Below, piece after piece: positions 62,639 through 64,000 of a DNA stretch of 64,000 nucleotides. Each line of letters opens with the position of its first letter. Within the stretch, counting starts at the first letter, position 1. The notes below the pieces were generated by a model. It was not told the DNA's origin, searched no databases, and saw only the letters and a program-made list of their open reading frames with translations. Source of the DNA: Tragulus kanchil (lineage: Eukaryota; Chordata; Mammalia; Artiodactyla; Tragulidae); NCBI GenBank assembly GCA_022376925.1, contig JAIOJX010000002.1:41005501-41069500 (forward strand), given 5' to 3'. The translations under genes were made by a program, and so were the position numbers.

Positions 62639-62647
62639 ATGCTGTAG
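62639..62647 (+). promoter_or_regulatory. Minimal upstream ORF ATG-CTG-TAG
   Basis: A two-codon frame ends 34 bases before the SNAI2 start codon (62682). A purine stands at -3 (G at 62636) and C at +4, so initiation context is moderate. It would lower main-frame initiation if the transcript starts upstream of it. Confidence 0.5.
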
Positions 62648-62681
62648 GACTGCGCGCCCCGCGCCCCGCGCCGCCGCCAGG

Positions 62682-62760
62682 ATGCCACGCTCCTTCCTGG
62701 TCAAGAAGCATTTCAACGCCTCCAAGAAACCCAACTACAGCGAGCTGGACACACACACAG
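62682..62760 (+). CDS. SNAI2: SNAI2 (Slug) coding exon 1
   Basis: Slug is a zinc-finger transcriptional repressor of the Snail family. It acts in the nucleus on E-boxes (for example in E-cadherin), driving epithelial-mesenchymal transition and neural-crest migration. Exon 1 codes residues 1-26 and the first base of codon 27. MPRSFLVKK is the intact SNAG domain that recruits corepressors, followed by HFNASKKPNYSELDTHT. The start has a good Kozak context (GCCAGGATGC). The exon ends G|GTAAAG, a consensus donor, at the phase known for this gene. An in-frame reading upstream to 62526 has no ATG, so 62682 is the start. Confidence 0.97.
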
Positions 62761-63375
62761 GTAAAGGGGAGGGGGGCTGATGTCGGCTTCTCTGTCTGTA
62801 AAGGTAAAGACCCCGGGGCGCAGCCGCTCAACTTGAGCTCCAGAAGAGCTGGACACCGGGCTGTTTGCTCCCGGAAGAGCGGTCCTTCCTCGGATCGTCC
62901 AGGCTCAGGTTTAATTCAAAGCTTCCAGACTGAACTGGCGAGGACAACTTCTCTGGGCGCTTGCACCGTCACGTCCCGCAGCGTGTGCATACTTGCATGG
63001 TGGGGACGTGGAGGCTGGGTGAGGCAGTGCGGGAGCGCTGAATGATGGCTGTTTTCACGTTAAGAAGCCTCCTTTCCTCCAGAAAGCGGCTTGATTTGGA
63101 GCCAAGTCAGCAGCCCACGCAGGAGATGGAAGGGAACTTTTCTGTGTCTTTACAATGAGTAGGTGGGCTCCCCCTGGCCAGGCAGAGCTCGCTGGCCGCA
63201 GGGCCGCCAGCACCCCCACCGTCGTTGGTGTGTTGGTGTGCGGGGGCCAGGGAGAAGCCATGAGCGCCGTGACCTCCTCCAGGGGTGTCTGCCTGCTCGT
63301 TCCCAGCCCCGCGCGTGTCCCTGGGCGCTGTCTTGCGCTCCTCCCCTCACGCCCCGCTTCCCCGCTCTCCTGCAG
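62761..63375 (+). other. SNAI2: SNAI2 intron 1
   Basis: 615 bases from GTAAAG to a pyrimidine-rich CCGCTCTCCTGCAG acceptor; phase 1. The GC-rich 3' half gives long chance frames (for example 63155-63622) that are not coding. Confidence 0.93.
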
Positions 63376-63921
63376 TGATTCTCTCCCCGTGTCTCTACGA
63401 GGGCTACCCCGTGCCTGTCATCCCGCAGCCCGAGGTTCTCAGGTCGGGAGCCTACAGCCCCATCGCCGTGTGGACCACCGCCTCTCCCTTCCACGCCCCG
63501 CTGCCCGCCGGCCTCTCGCCTCTGTCCGGATACCCCGCCTCCCTGGGGCGCGTGAGTCCCCCGCCTCCATCCGACACCTCATCCAAGGACCACAGCGGCT
63601 CCGAGAGCCCCATCAGCGATGAAGAGGAAAGGCTACAGTCCAAGCTTTCAGACCCCCACGCCATCGAAGCCGAGAAGTTTCAGTGCAATTTATGCAATAA
63701 AACCTACTCGACCTTCTCGGGGCTGGGCAAGCACAAGCAGCTGCACTGTGACGCCCAGTCTCGGAAGTCCTTCAGCTGTAAATACTGTGACAAGGAGTAC
63801 GTGAGCCTGGGCGCCCTGAAGATGCACATCAGGACCCACACCTTGCCTTGCGTCTGCAAGATATGCGGCAAGGCGTTCTCCAGGCCCTGGCTGCTGCAGG
63901 GACACATTAGAACTCACACTG
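63376..63921 (+). CDS. SNAI2: SNAI2 (Slug) coding exon 2
   Basis: This 546-base exon is open throughout and codes residues 27-208 plus one base of codon 209, exactly the span expected for the family, without indels. In order: SLUG-specific region (about 27-59); a proline/serine stretch at 87-105 with Ser87, 92, 96, 100 and 104 of the GSK3 phosphodegron; zinc finger 1 (C130, C133, H146, H150), finger 2 (C161, C164, H177, H181) and finger 3 (C187, C190, H203, H207). It ends with a consensus donor GTAAGA. Residues Leu29, Cys32, Gly36 and Arg49 differ from those I recall in other mammals. Exon 3 with fingers 4-5 lies beyond the window. Confidence 0.97.
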
Positions 63922-64000
63922 GTAAGAGAAGCTGCAGTCCGGGGTGTTCCCGCGGGCAGAAGGAGGCCCCGGGGCTGGCTGTCGGATTTGCATTAAGTGG
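63922..64000 (+). other. SNAI2: SNAI2 intron 2, 5' part
   Basis: It begins GTAAGAG after ...IRTHT(G). The window ends 79 bases into the intron. Confidence 0.9.

Larger units (their letters stand above)
61931..62760 (+). promoter_or_regulatory. SNAI2: SNAI2 CpG-rich promoter region
   Basis: It is CpG-dense and leads directly into exon 1. An inverted CCAAT box (ATTGG, 62525-62529), a CAGCTG E-box (62479-62484) and a CACCTG E-box (62623-62628) are visible. No canonical TATA box is obvious; transcription probably begins between about 62500 and 62600, which is inference. Confidence 0.6.

Noticed and set aside
63155..63622. 155-codon frame over SNAI2 intron 1 and exon 2
   Set aside because: It runs in a different frame from SNAI2, crosses the splice acceptor and consists of GC-rich chance codons.

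Overview
The window is mammalian nuclear DNA from a ruminant. Two things point there: many copies of the tRNA-Glu/Bov-A SINE (Bov-tA type), and antisense pieces of a BovB (RTE) LINE whose C-terminal ORF is still readable. CHR-like tRNA SINEs and an ungulate-type L1 agree. There is no bacterial or viral gene organisation, and nearly all short open frames are chance frames in repeats or non-coding DNA.

One protein-coding gene is supported: SNAI2 (Slug), plus strand, at the right end. Its CpG-rich promoter, coding exon 1 (62682-62760), intron 1, coding exon 2 (63376-63921) and the start of intron 2 are present. The last exon (zinc fingers 4-5) lies beyond the window. The other ~62 kb is intergenic DNA upstream of SNAI2.

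Layout: 1-9.4 kb, CHR-like and Bov-tA SINEs in stepwise duplicated sequence; 9.4-11.9 kb, single copy with an ancient repeat; 11.9-18.1 kb, duplicated, with BovB and a MaLR LTR; 18.1-21.9 kb, single copy; 21.9-28.5 kb, duplicated, with old L1 and BovB; 29.25-41.8 kb, a full-length but dead L1 on the plus strand with 5'UTR, ORF1 carrying a SINE, ORF2 and a G-rich 3'UTR, itself cut by internal duplications; 41.9-46.4 kb, duplicated; 46.4-51.4 kb, single copy with L1 relics; 51.4-55.75 kb, duplicated, with a GATATA microsatellite; 55.75-57.9 kb, single copy with MIR and Bov-tA; 57.9-60.2 kb, duplicated; 60.2-64 kb, single copy running into SNAI2.

The dominant unexplained structure is a chain of about twenty direct tandem duplications, almost all with a unit of 1.07-1.20 kb. 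They cut indifferently through SINEs, L1 and unique DNA, and copies differ mainly by small indels. Several junctions carry a short, error-rich version of neighbouring sequence. The most economical reading is an assembly artefact: overlapping contig ends abutted through unpolished gap-fill, not biology. Removing one copy of each unit would shorten the window by roughly a third. I found no convincing new biological system.
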